DNA of 64,000 nt. Origin: Yanshouia hominis (lineage in GTDB: Bacteria; Bacillota; Clostridia; Oscillospirales; Ruminococcaceae). Each line of letters opens with the position of its first letter. The stretch's first letter is position 1. The notes beneath the pieces are model-generated. The model worked only from the letters and a program-made list of their open reading frames with translations, was not told the origin of the DNA and did not search any database. Below, one piece after another: positions 1-6,999 of this stretch. The stretch lies in assembly GCA_014385025.1 (NCBI GenBank), contig JACRTB010000013.1, forward strand, positions 1 through 64,000, in the 5' to 3' direction. A program made the translations under genes and the position numbers.

Positions 1-374
1 GTGTACTCGGTAAAAGCAGCGGTCAGGGCATCCGCGTCCCGACCCTTGAAAAAGATCAGGTACTTGGGTGGGGAGCTGCTGCGGTCCTTCTTCACCGCAT
101 AGTCCACGCCGTATTTCCGCGCGATCTTCTCAAACTCCTTGATGGAGGGGTCGGTGATCTCGATGTTGGAAACGCCCTGATTCTGGCCGATCAGCTGTTT
201 CACCGTCTGCTTGCCGTGGGGAATCACGGGGGTATCCCGGCTTTTCTGCTTTTGCAGCTTCTTTTCCTTGCGGTGGGCAAGGTATTTGGTGATGGCGGCT
301 TTCATCAACCGCCCGGTAAACTTTGTTCCGCTGACTACCAGCGTCAAAGTCCTGTTTTCCACTTCCTCCTGCAT
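1..374 (-). CDS. PcfB-family conjugation protein (DUF3801), 3' end outside window
   Basis: The reading frame opens at an ATG at 374 and runs off the left edge of the window without a stop, giving 124 visible residues. It begins MQEEVENRTLTLVVSG, has a basic KYLAHRKEKKLQKQK stretch near residues 36-50, and continues with a region reading EITDPSIKEFEKIARKYGVD followed by YLIFFKGRDADALTAAF. This pattern is typical of the DUF3801/PcfB proteins encoded beside the VirD4-like coupling protein in conjugative elements of Firmicutes. The start has GGAG-like SD sequence GGAAAGGAGGCGATGACCT just upstream. The gene sits at the distal end of the visible mobile-element operon, consistent with transfer genes continuing off-window. 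The function is assigned by family resemblance only. Confidence 0.75.
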   Translation of the reverse strand, partial: MQEEVENRTLTLVVSGTKFTGRLMKAAITKYLAHRKEKKLQKQKSRDTPVIPHGKQTVKQLIGQNQGVSNIEITDPSIKEFEKIARKYGVDYAVKKDRSSSPPKYLIFFKGRDADALTAAFTEY

Positions 375-421
375 AGGTCATCGCCTCCTTTCCACGGATT
401 TTGCAGGGGTGGCACTTGATA

Positions 422-463
422 CTAAGGCGGGACCACCAGCCGCCGCAGCAGGTATTTCAGCAT
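422..463 (-). CDS. possible 13-residue leader/mini-ORF (MLKYLLRRLVVPP)
   Basis: A 14-codon frame, MLKYLLRRLVVPP then TAG, is preceded by AAAGGAG seven bases before its ATG and sits between a DUF5720-like gene and the PcfB-like gene. It is hydrophobic and basic. The good ribosome-binding site is what suggests translation. It could be a coupling or leader peptide for pcfB, or chance. No homology can be claimed at this length. Confidence 0.25.
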   Translation of the reverse strand: MLKYLLRRLVVPP

Positions 464-475
464 GGCAGGCTCCTT

Positions 476-787
476 TCAGCGCAGCTGGTCGGAGCGTTCA
501 TAGTACAGATGGCCCTGGCGCACTTTGGCATGGCTGAGAATCTTGATGTGGCCCTTTTCCTGGTTCTCCAGGCTTTTCTGGTATCCGGCCTCCGTCAGAA
601 ACAGGCGGGTTCGTTCACCTTTCCAGCCCACCGGGGAATCGTCGGTCAGCACATCGAAGATAATCATGTGCCGGGTGTCCTCGGCAAACCGCTCCAAATC
701 CATGTATTCATGGCCGTGGTAGTTCTGCGCCCCGGCTTTGAGGCGCATTTCCTCCATCAGCTGGCCCACGGTCTTACGCTCAGGCAT
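476..787 (-). CDS. DUF5720-like mobile-element protein (copy 1)
   Basis: This is a 103-residue protein of unknown function. It contains the pattern ERFAEDTRHMIIFDV, then GERTRLFLTEAGYQ, then a C-terminal IKILSHAKVRQGHL. The same order (F-x2-DTR-x-MI-x-F, RLFLTE-x-GYQ, IKI-x5-A-x-V-x-GH) occurs in the protein at 2357-2635, so the two are paralogues inside one element. Such small proteins recur next to replication and partition genes in conjugative transposons of Clostridia and are usually annotated DUF5720. The frame overlaps the upstream gene by eight bases, which suggests translational coupling. No catalytic motif is visible. Confidence 0.65.
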   Translation of the reverse strand: MPERKTVGQLMEEMRLKAGAQNYHGHEYMDLERFAEDTRHMIIFDVLTDDSPVGWKGERTRLFLTEAGYQKSLENQEKGHIKILSHAKVRQGHLYYERSDQLR

Positions 788-1142
788 GGCGTGCGCCTCC
801 TTTCCCGCGTCCCTGGCCCTTCACGGCCAGGATACCGTCCAGGGTGGTGGCGGTGATCCGCAGGCGCTCGGCGGTGGCAATGTCATTCTTCACGGTCTCG
901 TCGATGCCGTGGCCGCAGACCACCAGCACATGGGACCGGCGCAGGTAGTCCCGCGCCATATCCAGCCCGTCCTTGTGTTCCTGGGGAATCTCGTCTTTGA
1001 GGAAGGTAGGCAGGAACAGCACCGGGCAGATGGGCGAATACCCGGCATCGTACACCTGACGGCAGTAGGCCGCAGCGTTCTCGGCGTTCTCATACTGGCT
1101 GTTGCTCCAGGGAGCCGTAATGTAGGCAAGAGGTCGTTTCAT
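780..1142 (-). CDS. nucleoside 2-deoxyribosyltransferase-like protein (DUF4406/DUF7768 type)
   Basis: This 120-residue protein starts MKRPLAYITAPWS. A hydrophobic beta strand followed by AP is typical of the small Rossmann-like nucleoside 2-deoxyribosyltransferase fold. It continues with a helix containing AAAYCRQVYDAGYSP, then PQEHKDGLDMARDYLRRSHVLVVCG, which matches the second half of that fold including the D-x-V-V-V-C-G strand. Family members in mobile elements are mostly uncharacterised. Base exchange between deoxynucleosides is the activity of the wider family and is only a guess here. A basic tail, KGQGRGKGGARHA, closes the protein. It lies in the element's operon between the replication protein and the DUF5720-like gene. 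Confidence 0.6.
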   Translation of the reverse strand: MKRPLAYITAPWSNSQYENAENAAAYCRQVYDAGYSPICPVLFLPTFLKDEIPQEHKDGLDMARDYLRRSHVLVVCGHGIDETVKNDIATAERLRITATTLDGILAVKGQGRGKGGARHA

Positions 1143-1190
1143 GGCAAAATCCTTTCTCCCGGTGTTTTCGGGCAGCAGAAAAGCGGCTGC

Positions 1191-2069
1191 TTACCAGCCG
1201 CCTGCGTACATATCGTGGTTAACTTGTGCGGTGTAGTGGTTGCTGATCGTGGTCGGCGCATTAAACAGCACCGCAAGCAGATACTGCTTCATGTTGCGGA
1301 TTTCGGTGGTATTGTTCCGCAGGCATTCCATGACAAACTCGATGTGGGAGCAATCCAGCTTCAAAAAACGGGAGCGGACCACCTCATGGGGGAAGTCGCT
1401 GCCAGCGATCCGGGTGGTTTTCCGCTTGGCGCAGACGGTCTCCACCATCAGCTCCACAATCTCGTCCAGGTCCTCCCGGTAGGTGGTAAACTCCCGGCAC
1501 AGGTGGTCATACTCGATGTTCTCCAGAATCAAATCCCGATAATTTTCCATCTCTGAGACAGACATCGCATCCCTTCCTTTCCGTTCCGGCAGCTGTGCTG
1601 CCGCTGGCTCCCGGAAGGGAATAGAATCGGTACTTGATCCATAAGTAATTGTTTTTTCTGTATTTGATTTCTCTATATTTAATTCTGCGGGCTTTTCCGT
1701 ATCCGGTTTTACCATATCCGGGTTTTCCGTATCTGGTGAAGCCGTATCCGGCTGGGGCGTATCCGGGTTCTTCGGCTGTGGTTGCTCGTAGATAACATAC
1801 TCGGTATCGCTGATCCGACCCTGCCGGTCTCGCAGCTGATGGCGGACAATGTACCCGGCAGTTTCCAGCTCCCGCAGCGCGCCGCCGATAGCGTCCACGC
1901 CCTCTTTGCAGATGGCGGCAAGCCCTCTGGTGGTATAGTTCCAGTCCTCCGGTAAGGACAGCATCATGGAAAGCAGCCCCTTGGCTTTCAGGGACAGTTT
2001 CCCGTTGCGTAAATGGTGATTGCTCATCACGGTATAATCTCTGGTTCGTTCAATGCGAAATACGGCCAT
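1191..2069 (-). CDS. replication-initiator-like helix-turn-helix protein (DUF6017 type)
   Basis: This is a 292-residue protein. The N-terminal 90 residues, from MAVFRIERTRDYTVMSNHHL through the GLAAICKEGVDAIGGALREL region, form a winged-helix domain like that of RepA_N/DnaD-type replication starters. A proline-rich linker with seven PDT-like repeats spans about residues 100-130. The C-terminal half (about 175-292) resembles DUF6017 and is rich in helices. The ATG at 2069 is chosen because the in-frame ATG 18 bases upstream lies inside the Shine-Dalgarno sequence GGAAGGAG. It lies upstream of the transfer genes and downstream of parAB, as in Tn1549-like elements, and may start plasmid-like replication of the excised element. 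Confidence 0.65.
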   Translation of the reverse strand: MAVFRIERTRDYTVMSNHHLRNGKLSLKAKGLLSMMLSLPEDWNYTTRGLAAICKEGVDAIGGALRELETAGYIVRHQLRDRQGRISDTEYVIYEQPQPKNPDTPQPDTASPDTENPDMVKPDTEKPAELNIEKSNTEKTITYGSSTDSIPFREPAAAQLPERKGRDAMSVSEMENYRDLILENIEYDHLCREFTTYREDLDEIVELMVETVCAKRKTTRIAGSDFPHEVVRSRFLKLDCSHIEFVMECLRNNTTEIRNMKQYLLAVLFNAPTTISNHYTAQVNHDMYAGGW

Positions 2070-2138
2070 TGACCTCACTCCTTCCAAATTTCTCAGGGTA
2101 TGAAAAAAGCCACAATCCTGTAAAAAGAATTGTGGCAG

Positions 2139-2324
2139 TCAGCTGTTTTGTTCACTTTTTCTGCGCCGGTAGGGGCGCTTGGGAATGGGCGGTCTGTCCA
2201 ACAGGTCATTTCCCTGAGAGAATGGCAGAGTTTGCAGAACACGGTCAATCTCTATAAATTCCATACCATGCTGGGAATGGCAATCCTCCCGGATTGCTTC
2301 CCGGATTTCCTTTACAGTACACAT
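2139..2324 (-). CDS. small hypothetical protein of the mobile element
   Basis: This 61-residue protein begins MCTVKEIREAIREDCHSQHG and ends with a strongly basic tail (KRPYRRRKSEQNS). A GGAAAGGA ribosome-binding site lies 5 bases before the start. It fits cleanly between the DUF5720-like gene and the replication protein on the same strand. No domain was recognised. The basic tail could contact DNA, but that is speculation. Confidence 0.45.
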   Translation of the reverse strand: MCTVKEIREAIREDCHSQHGMEFIEIDRVLQTLPFSQGNDLLDRPPIPKRPYRRRKSEQNS

Positions 2325-2356
2325 TTCAATCCTTTCCTTTCGCAGTAATGATTTGT

Positions 2357-2635
2357 TTATGAGTGGCGGCGGTGTTTTCCCGGTTTGAAATCGAGGATAT
2401 GTCCCTCAATCACACGAGCGTAACGCTTGATCTTGATCTCCCGACGCTGCTGGCTTTGCAGGGCGGCCTGATACCCGTCCTCGGTCAAAAACAGCCGCAT
2501 TTCCTCTCCGGGACTGCCGTAAGCTGTGCTGGGACGCAGGACGGAAAACTCAATCATCCAGCGTGTGTCATCCCAAAACCTCTCTACGGCGAGAATGTTG
2601 TGTCCTTTCAGTTCACGGGCTGAAATATCCATCAT
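2357..2635 (-). CDS. DUF5720-like mobile-element protein (copy 2)
   Basis: This 92-residue paralogue of the protein at 476-787 has the same F-x2-DTR-x-MI-x-F motif (ERFWDDTRWMIEFSV), GEEMRLFLTEDGYQ and a C-terminal IKIKRYARVIEGHILDF. It differs in its N-terminus (ISARELKGHNILAV) and basic C-terminal tail. AAAGGAG lies 6 bases before the ATG. It directly follows parB with a 12-base gap, so it is probably in the same transcript as the partition genes. The function is unknown, and two copies in one element hint at separate partners. Confidence 0.6.
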   Translation of the reverse strand: MMDISARELKGHNILAVERFWDDTRWMIEFSVLRPSTAYGSPGEEMRLFLTEDGYQAALQSQQRREIKIKRYARVIEGHILDFKPGKHRRHS

Positions 2636-2647
2636 AGGCGGCTCCTT

Positions 2648-3583
2648 TCATCGTTCCTGGTCTCTCTGACGCTTTTTCTGCCATGCCTCCAGCAGCTTGA
2701 TGATGGTTTCCTGCATCCGCTGGGGCGTATAGCTTTTAGGAAAATACTTCCGCAAGGTGTCAGAGGTAAATGTCACTCGGTCCAGATCGCTTTTCTTTTC
2801 CTCACCCATGATGACACGCATCATATCGAGGGTCAGATGCCCCTCCTGACTGTATTTTTTGAGCCGCTGGGCTTGAGAAAGAGAAGGGGTAGCCTGTTCG
2901 CTGTCCATCGCGTCCAACAGGTCTACCTGTTCCTCCTTTTTGAGAAAGGACAGCTCATAGGCAGGGTTCAGGGCAATCTTCTTTTCATCCACCATATCCA
3001 TCAATTCAGAAATCAGCTCTGTCAGACGGATATAGCGAAATATCTGGTTTTTACTCTGACCTACTTGCTCTGCCAAAATCTCACTGGACTTCTTGCCCTC
3101 TAACTTGTTCCCAACTTGGGAACAAGTTAAATCCACTCGCTCGCCTTGATGTTTCATGGCATCCAGTTTCATCTTGTAGGCAAAGGCCCTTTCACTGGGA
3201 AGCAGGCTTTCTCGTTGCAAGTTACTGTCAACCATAATGATCGTGGCGGCATCATCATCCAAATCCCGAACAATGACCGGCATGGTCTCCTTGCCTGCCA
3301 GCTCACTGGCTCTGTGCCGCCTGTGTCCGGCTACCAGCTCATAACCGCCCTCCGGGTCCGGTCGAGCAATCGCCGGAACCAGAACGCCATACTGCTTGAT
3401 ACTGTCAGCGGTCTCCATCATGGCTTCGTCATCCTTGACTTTGAATGGGTGGTTCTTAAAGGGATGCAGTTCAGACAGCGGAATCTCCTGAATCTTTTCC
3501 AGCTTTGCATCCTGACGGCCTTCTTCGGTGGAGAACAGATCATCTACCGAGGCCAGCTCTATTTTTTTCGCGCTGCTTTTCAA
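2648..3583 (-). CDS. parB: ParB/Spo0J-family partition protein of the mobile element
   Basis: This is a 311-residue ParB-type protein. The N-terminal ParB/Srx domain (about residues 30-120) has the hallmark IPLSELHPFKNHPF and the nucleotide-binding AGHRRHRASELAG. A central helix-turn-helix region (about 165-200) contains SSEILAEQVGQSKNQIFRYIRLTEL. The protein would load onto a centromere-like site and work with the adjacent ParA to keep the element during its circular phase. The first 44 bases overlap the end of parA, so the two are translated as a pair. No consensus Spo0J parS palindrome was found nearby. The repeats near 4605-4720 are the best local candidate for a different target. Confidence 0.85.
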   Translation of the reverse strand: MKSSAKKIELASVDDLFSTEEGRQDAKLEKIQEIPLSELHPFKNHPFKVKDDEAMMETADSIKQYGVLVPAIARPDPEGGYELVAGHRRHRASELAGKETMPVIVRDLDDDAATIIMVDSNLQRESLLPSERAFAYKMKLDAMKHQGERVDLTCSQVGNKLEGKKSSEILAEQVGQSKNQIFRYIRLTELISELMDMVDEKKIALNPAYELSFLKKEEQVDLLDAMDSEQATPSLSQAQRLKKYSQEGHLTLDMMRVIMGEEKKSDLDRVTFTSDTLRKYFPKSYTPQRMQETIIKLLEAWQKKRQRDQER

Positions 3584-4361
3584 GTTTCAACACCTCCTTC
3601 GTCAGATTTCGATACCCCTCTGCCACCTTGCCGCCAGGGTCATGGGCAAAAATGCTTTTTCCCTCGGCGCTGATTTCCTTTGCCCGGACAGAATGGGGAA
3701 TCTCTGTGCCGAATACTTTGATCTTGCTGCCATAGGTCTCACGCAGGAGCGCGGAGATCTCTTTGGCAAAGTTGGTTCGGCTGTCCACCATCGTCAGCAG
3801 GATACCGTCTATCTGGAGCTTGGGGTTGATCTGCCGCTTTACCTTGTTTACCGTGGAGAGCAGCTGTTCCAACCCTTTGGCGGGCAGATACTCCGCCTGA
3901 ACGGGAATGATGATCCTGTTCGCAGCGGCCAGCGCATTGACCGTGAGCATCCCCAGGGAGGGCTGACAGTCGATGAGAATATGGGAGTATTGCCCCTTCA
4001 GCGTGTCCAGATATTGCCGCAAGATAGTCTCACGGCTCATGGCATTTACCAGAGATACCTCCATACCGGATAACTGGATGTCCGCAGGCATCAGGTCAAT
4101 GCCTTCCGCATGATGCAGAATACCTTCTCCAGTGCGTATAGGCTGATCCATCAGAATTTTGCCCATTGCATCGGACAATGTAAATGGCAACTTGTCCGGT
4201 TGCGGATTTCCCAGGCTGATTGTCAGACTCCCTTGTGGGTCCCCGTCGATCAGCAGGACTTTCTTTCCGGCCTGCGCCAGCCCGATTCCCAAGTTGGCAC
4301 AGGTCGTTGTCTTGCCAACGCCGCCTTTCTGGTTGGCAATGGCGATGATTTGCGTGTTCAT
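3540..4361 (-). CDS. parA: ParA/Soj-family partition ATPase of the mobile element
   Basis: This 273-residue protein carries the deviant Walker A motif KGGVGKTTT at residues 12-20 and ends with a basic region. ParA ATPases bind DNA non-specifically in the ATP state and are stimulated by ParB, moving the DNA copies apart. The ATG at 4361 is chosen because GAGGTGA precedes it at normal spacing; a longer in-frame extension to 4496 would run through a hairpin and has no ribosome site. It overlaps parB by 44 bases. A hairpin with a T-run (4411-4446) sits between the probable promoter region and this start. Confidence 0.9.
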   Translation of the reverse strand: MNTQIIAIANQKGGVGKTTTCANLGIGLAQAGKKVLLIDGDPQGSLTISLGNPQPDKLPFTLSDAMGKILMDQPIRTGEGILHHAEGIDLMPADIQLSGMEVSLVNAMSRETILRQYLDTLKGQYSHILIDCQPSLGMLTVNALAAANRIIIPVQAEYLPAKGLEQLLSTVNKVKRQINPKLQIDGILLTMVDSRTNFAKEISALLRETYGSKIKVFGTEIPHSVRAKEISAEGKSIFAHDPGGKVAEGYRNLTKEVLKLEKQREKNRAGLGR

Positions 4362-4410
4362 TGACTTCACCTCATTTCTAATTATTGCTGTTGCTTCTGG
4401 AAATAGAAAA

Positions 4411-4446
4411 AGCCGCCACTTCAAAATTAACAGTGAAGTGACGGCT
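4411..4446 (-). terminator. attenuator-like hairpin upstream of parA
   Basis: An inverted repeat, AGCCGcCACTTC against GAAGTGaCGGCT with a short AT-rich loop, is followed on the minus strand by TTTTTC. It lies about 50 bases upstream of the parA start, so it would stop or limit transcripts entering parAB from the element end. Confidence 0.55.
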
Positions 4447-4607
4447 CTTTCTATCGCCGGAATACGAGTTCCTGAAATGAAAAAAGCACCCAGCATTTAT
4501 ACTGTGTGCTACATCAAATTCATATTCAATTATTCAAATTAGCTCAAACTATGCCAAACTGCCACAGCCAAAAAACGAGGGGAAGGAGGGCTGAAAAGCA
4601 CCCCAAA

Positions 4608-4716
4608 AATCGGCTCTCGGTTAACCACTTTGGGAACCACTTCCCCCTCTTTTTGCCCTCTTTTTAGCCAGTTAACCACTTGCGGACCACTAAAAATTGG
4701 ATGAAATCGGCTCTCG
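4608..4716. repeat. paired direct repeats near element end
   Basis: AATCGGCTCTCG occurs at 4608-4619 and 4705-4716. GTTAACCACTT occurs at 4620-4630 and 4671-4681, each followed by a related GGAACCACT or CGGACCACT. Their position next to parAB and the element end fits integrase arm-type sites or a ParB-binding centromere. Confidence 0.5.
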
Positions 4717-4761
4717 TTTTGCCAAATTTGGTCAAACCATATCAGCCCGTTTAGATATAGC

Positions 4762-4795
4762 AAAAGCCCGGAAAACCTTGATTTTCCGGGCTTTT
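4762..4795 (-). terminator. intrinsic terminator after rpsI
   Basis: A perfect inverted repeat, AAAAGCCCGGAAAA / TTTTCCGGGCTTTT with a 6-base loop, lies 32 bases past the rpsI stop. The A and T runs on both sides make it bidirectional. Whether it belongs to the chromosome or to the mobile element cannot be told. Confidence 0.85.
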
Positions 4796-4826
4796 TGAAC
4801 CATTTTGATATAGTCTGAGCAGTCGA

Positions 4827-5225
4827 TTATCGCTTGCTGAACTGCGGAGCGCGACGAGCTGCTTTGAGACCGTATTTTTTGCGTTCCTTCATTCTCGAGT
4901 CGCGGGTCAGGAGCCCCGCCTTCTTGAGAATCGGGCGCATCTCATCCGAATGCTGGAGGAGGGCGCGGGAGAGGCCGTGGCGGATCGCGCCAGCCTGACC
5001 GGAAACGCCGCCGCCGGCGACGGTGCAGACGATGTCAAACTTGCCGAGGGTATCGGTGAGGGTCATCGGCTGACGGACGATCAGCTTGAGGGTCTCAAGG
5101 CCGAAATAGTCATCGATGTCTCTGCCGTTCACAGTGATATTGCCGGTGCCGGGGTAAACTCTTACGCGGGCAACCGAATGCTTTCTGCGGCCTGTGCCGT
5201 AGAGATAAGGCTTGCTCTCATACAT
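4827..5225 (-). CDS. rpsI: 30S ribosomal protein S9
   Basis: This 132-residue protein matches S9 over its full length. It starts [21 protein letters not shown] and ends with the conserved RRAPQFSKR tail that reaches toward the P-site tRNA in the small subunit. It lies 18 bases downstream of rplM, the universal rplM-rpsI pair. The coding end is intact although a mobile element lies immediately downstream, so any integration here either rebuilt the 3' end or occurred past the stop codon. Confidence 0.97.
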   Translation of the reverse strand: MYESKPYLYGTGRRKHSVARVRVYPGTGNITVNGRDIDDYFGLETLKLIVRQPMTLTDTLGKFDIVCTVAGGGVSGQAGAIRHGLSRALLQHSDEMRPILKKAGLLTRDSRMKERKKYGLKAARRAPQFSKR

Positions 5226-5243
5226 CGTGGATAGTCTCCTCTC

Positions 5244-5672
5244 TTATTCGTTCCAGGCCTTGGGCTGCTGGGCGGCCTGCTCATGATTGGCGTCGCGGTA
5301 GATTCTAACCCGGGTCAGGGCCTTTCTGCCGAGGGTGTTGTCCGGCAGCATGCCCTTGACGGCAATCATCATGGCCTTCTCAGGGTTGTTCTTCATGAGG
5401 GTGGCGTACTGGATCTCCTTAAGGCCGCCGACCCAGCCGCTGTGATGGCGGTAGTATTTGTTCTGGAGCTTGTTGCCGGTCAGGACCGCCTGAGCGGCGT
5501 TGATGATGACGACATGATCGCCGCAATCAACATTGGGGGCAAAGATGGTCTTGTGCTTGCCGCGCAGCAGTGTGGCGGCAAGGGCGGCGGTGCGGCCCAG
5601 CGGCTTGTTGGCCGCGTCGAGCACATACCACTCGCGCTTGATGTCTTCTACTTTCGGAAGAAAGGTGGACAT
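5244..5672 (-). CDS. rplM: 50S ribosomal protein L13
   Basis: This is a 142-residue L13, one of the early assembly proteins of the large subunit. The core contains REWYVLDAANKPLGRTA, then DCGDHVVIINA, then MLPDNTLGRKALTRVRIY. AAGGAGG lies 11 bases before the ATG. It is the first gene of the rplM-rpsI operon and is driven by the near-perfect promoter at 5723-5751. The leader is only about 45 bases, too short for the structured L13 leader known from some Bacilli. Confidence 0.97.
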   Translation of the reverse strand: MSTFLPKVEDIKREWYVLDAANKPLGRTAALAATLLRGKHKTIFAPNVDCGDHVVIINAAQAVLTGNKLQNKYYRHHSGWVGGLKEIQYATLMKNNPEKAMMIAVKGMLPDNTLGRKALTRVRIYRDANHEQAAQQPKAWNE

Positions 5673-5722
5673 AAGGGTTGTTACCTCCTTGGAATTTTTG
5701 ATCCTTTTACAAGTGCTTTTCC

Positions 5723-5751
5723 ATTATAGCGGCCCCGTTTTCGATTGTCAA
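5723..5751 (-). promoter_or_regulatory. sigma-A promoter of rplM-rpsI
   Basis: TTGACA (5746-5751) and TATAAT (5723-5728) are separated by 17 bases on the minus strand, an exact consensus match. The predicted start of transcription is about 45 bases upstream of the rplM ATG. Confidence 0.9.
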
Positions 5752-5948
5752 GCGTTTTTTTAGTTTATCACCCCTACCTTGCGTCTTTTCTCTCGTTTTC
5801 TCTCGCTTTCGCTCCTGTTTTCAATCGCCATTCCATTTTTTTGCGGCGTAAAGTCATGACCATCCTTAAAAGGGGCAGCATGAATAAATCCTGTAAGGGC
5901 TTAAGCCGGCGTCTGAATAACGCTGACTTTCACTCCGCCTTGGCAGAG

Positions 5949-5992
5949 TGAAGAAACGCCGGGCAGGGTTCCCCTGTCCGGCGTTTCTTCAC
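5949..5992 (-). terminator. hairpin after YitT gene
   Basis: Fifteen-base arms, GTGAAGAAACGCCGG and its complement, enclose a 14-base loop about 15 bases past the stop at 6008. There is no long T-run, so termination may be partial. Confidence 0.6.
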
Positions 5993-6007
5993 GTCATCAT
6001 TTTTTGA

Positions 6008-6883
6008 TTATGTATCGGGAGCCTCCATCGGGCGGAATCCCTTGCCGATCACCATATTCGCCTCGGTCACAATGACAAAGGCCAAATCGTCGGTCTCGCG
6101 GATCAGCCGCTTAAGCCGAAAGAACTCGGTATTGCGCACCACGCAGAGCAGCACCGCCACATCGCTTCCCTGATAGGCGCCGGTTCCGTGCAGGACCGTC
6201 GCACTGCGGTGCATCTGCTCGATGATCACCCGGGAAATTGCCTCCGGCTGCTTGGTCATAATCATCAGGCTCTTCCCTGAGTCGGCGCCGTTGAGCATCG
6301 CATCCATAATCTTTCCGGAGGTAAAGCTCATGATCAAGCCGTAAAGCGCCACCTCAATGTTGCCGTAAACCAGCGAGGCCGAAACCAAAATAACCCCGTT
6401 AATCACCACGGTAAGCTGTCCGGTGGAAAAATGAGGGAACCGCTTGCGGATCAGTTTGTTGAGGATATCGGTCCCGCCGCCCGAGGAGCCCTGCATGAAA
6501 AGCAGTCCGCCCGAGATGCCGTTGAACACCCCGCCGAACAGCGCGGCCAGAAGCGGATCCCCGGTATAAATGGGCGGATTGGAGAAAAAAACGTCTACTA
6601 CAATGCCGTAGATCAGCAGAACCCGGGCTGTCTGATAAACGAACCTCCTGCCCAAAGAACGCCACGCCAGAACCAGAAGCGGAATGTTCAAAAGGAAGCT
6701 CATCGAGCCGACCGGATATCCGGTCAGATAGTTGATGATTACGGTGATGCCGCTGATGCCTCCCGGGGCAATTTGGTTGGGCATCGCAAAAATCGAAATG
6801 GCAATCGCCCAGAAAACCGAAGCAAGGATATCGGTGGCGATCCCCTTTGCTTCCCGCACGATCATGCCGCGTTCCAGCCTCAT
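6008..6883 (-). CDS. YitT family membrane protein (DUF161 + DUF2179), copy 1
   Basis: This 291-residue protein has about five hydrophobic segments in its first 190 residues. They include the YitT-typical APGGISGITVIINYLTGYPVGSMSF stretch interrupted by helix breaks, FGGVFNGISGGLLFMQGSSGGGTDIL, and TSGKIMDAMLNG. A C-terminal soluble DUF2179 domain (about 205-285) contains TGAYQGSDVAVLLCVV. YitT proteins are integral membrane proteins of unknown transport role. It is closely related to the next gene (7000-7893), but an independent promoter (6924-6952) drives it. Confidence 0.88.
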   Translation of the reverse strand: MRLERGMIVREAKGIATDILASVFWAIAISIFAMPNQIAPGGISGITVIINYLTGYPVGSMSFLLNIPLLVLAWRSLGRRFVYQTARVLLIYGIVVDVFFSNPPIYTGDPLLAALFGGVFNGISGGLLFMQGSSGGGTDILNKLIRKRFPHFSTGQLTVVINGVILVSASLVYGNIEVALYGLIMSFTSGKIMDAMLNGADSGKSLMIMTKQPEAISRVIIEQMHRSATVLHGTGAYQGSDVAVLLCVVRNTEFFRLKRLIRETDDLAFVIVTEANMVIGKGFRPMEAPDT

Positions 6884-6923
6884 GACAGACCCCTCTTCCC
6901 ATCAGTAGTAAGATTTCACCCAC

Positions 6924-6952
6924 ATCATACCTGAGCCAACAGGAAATAGCAA
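6924..6952 (-). promoter_or_regulatory. promoter of YitT copy 1
   Basis: TTGCTA (6947-6952) and TATGAT (6924-6929) are separated by 17 bases on the minus strand, 40 bases upstream of the gene start. Confidence 0.65.
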
Positions 6953-6999
6953 GAGGAGAACGAAAGAGAATCCAAAATTCAGAATCTCCCGCCGAAGCG

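Larger units (their letters stand above)
4362..4826. other. end region of the integrative element beside rpsI
   Basis: No convincing gene lies in this stretch; a 74-codon minus-strand frame here has no ribosome site and an unusual composition. It is visibly richer in A and T than either flank. It contains an attenuator-like hairpin (4411-4446), two copies of AATCGGCTCTCG and of GTTAACCACTT (4608-4716), and a strong terminator (4762-4795). The join between mobile and chromosomal DNA probably lies here or in the last codons of rpsI, but it cannot be placed to the base without the other end. Confidence 0.5.
5673..6007. other. intergenic region between rplM and yitT copy
   Basis: It holds the rplM promoter (5723-5751), a pyrimidine-rich stretch at about 5765-5840, and the hairpin at 5949-5992 that follows the YitT gene. 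No gene is supported. Confidence 0.5.

Noticed and set aside
4539-4763. Minus-strand frame of 74 codons at the element end
   Set aside because: No ribosome site, and it runs through the direct repeats and partly into the terminator region.
5673-5730. Possible L13 leader RNA
   Set aside because: The leader is only about 45 bases and shows no matching stem; a covariance search would be needed to revive it.
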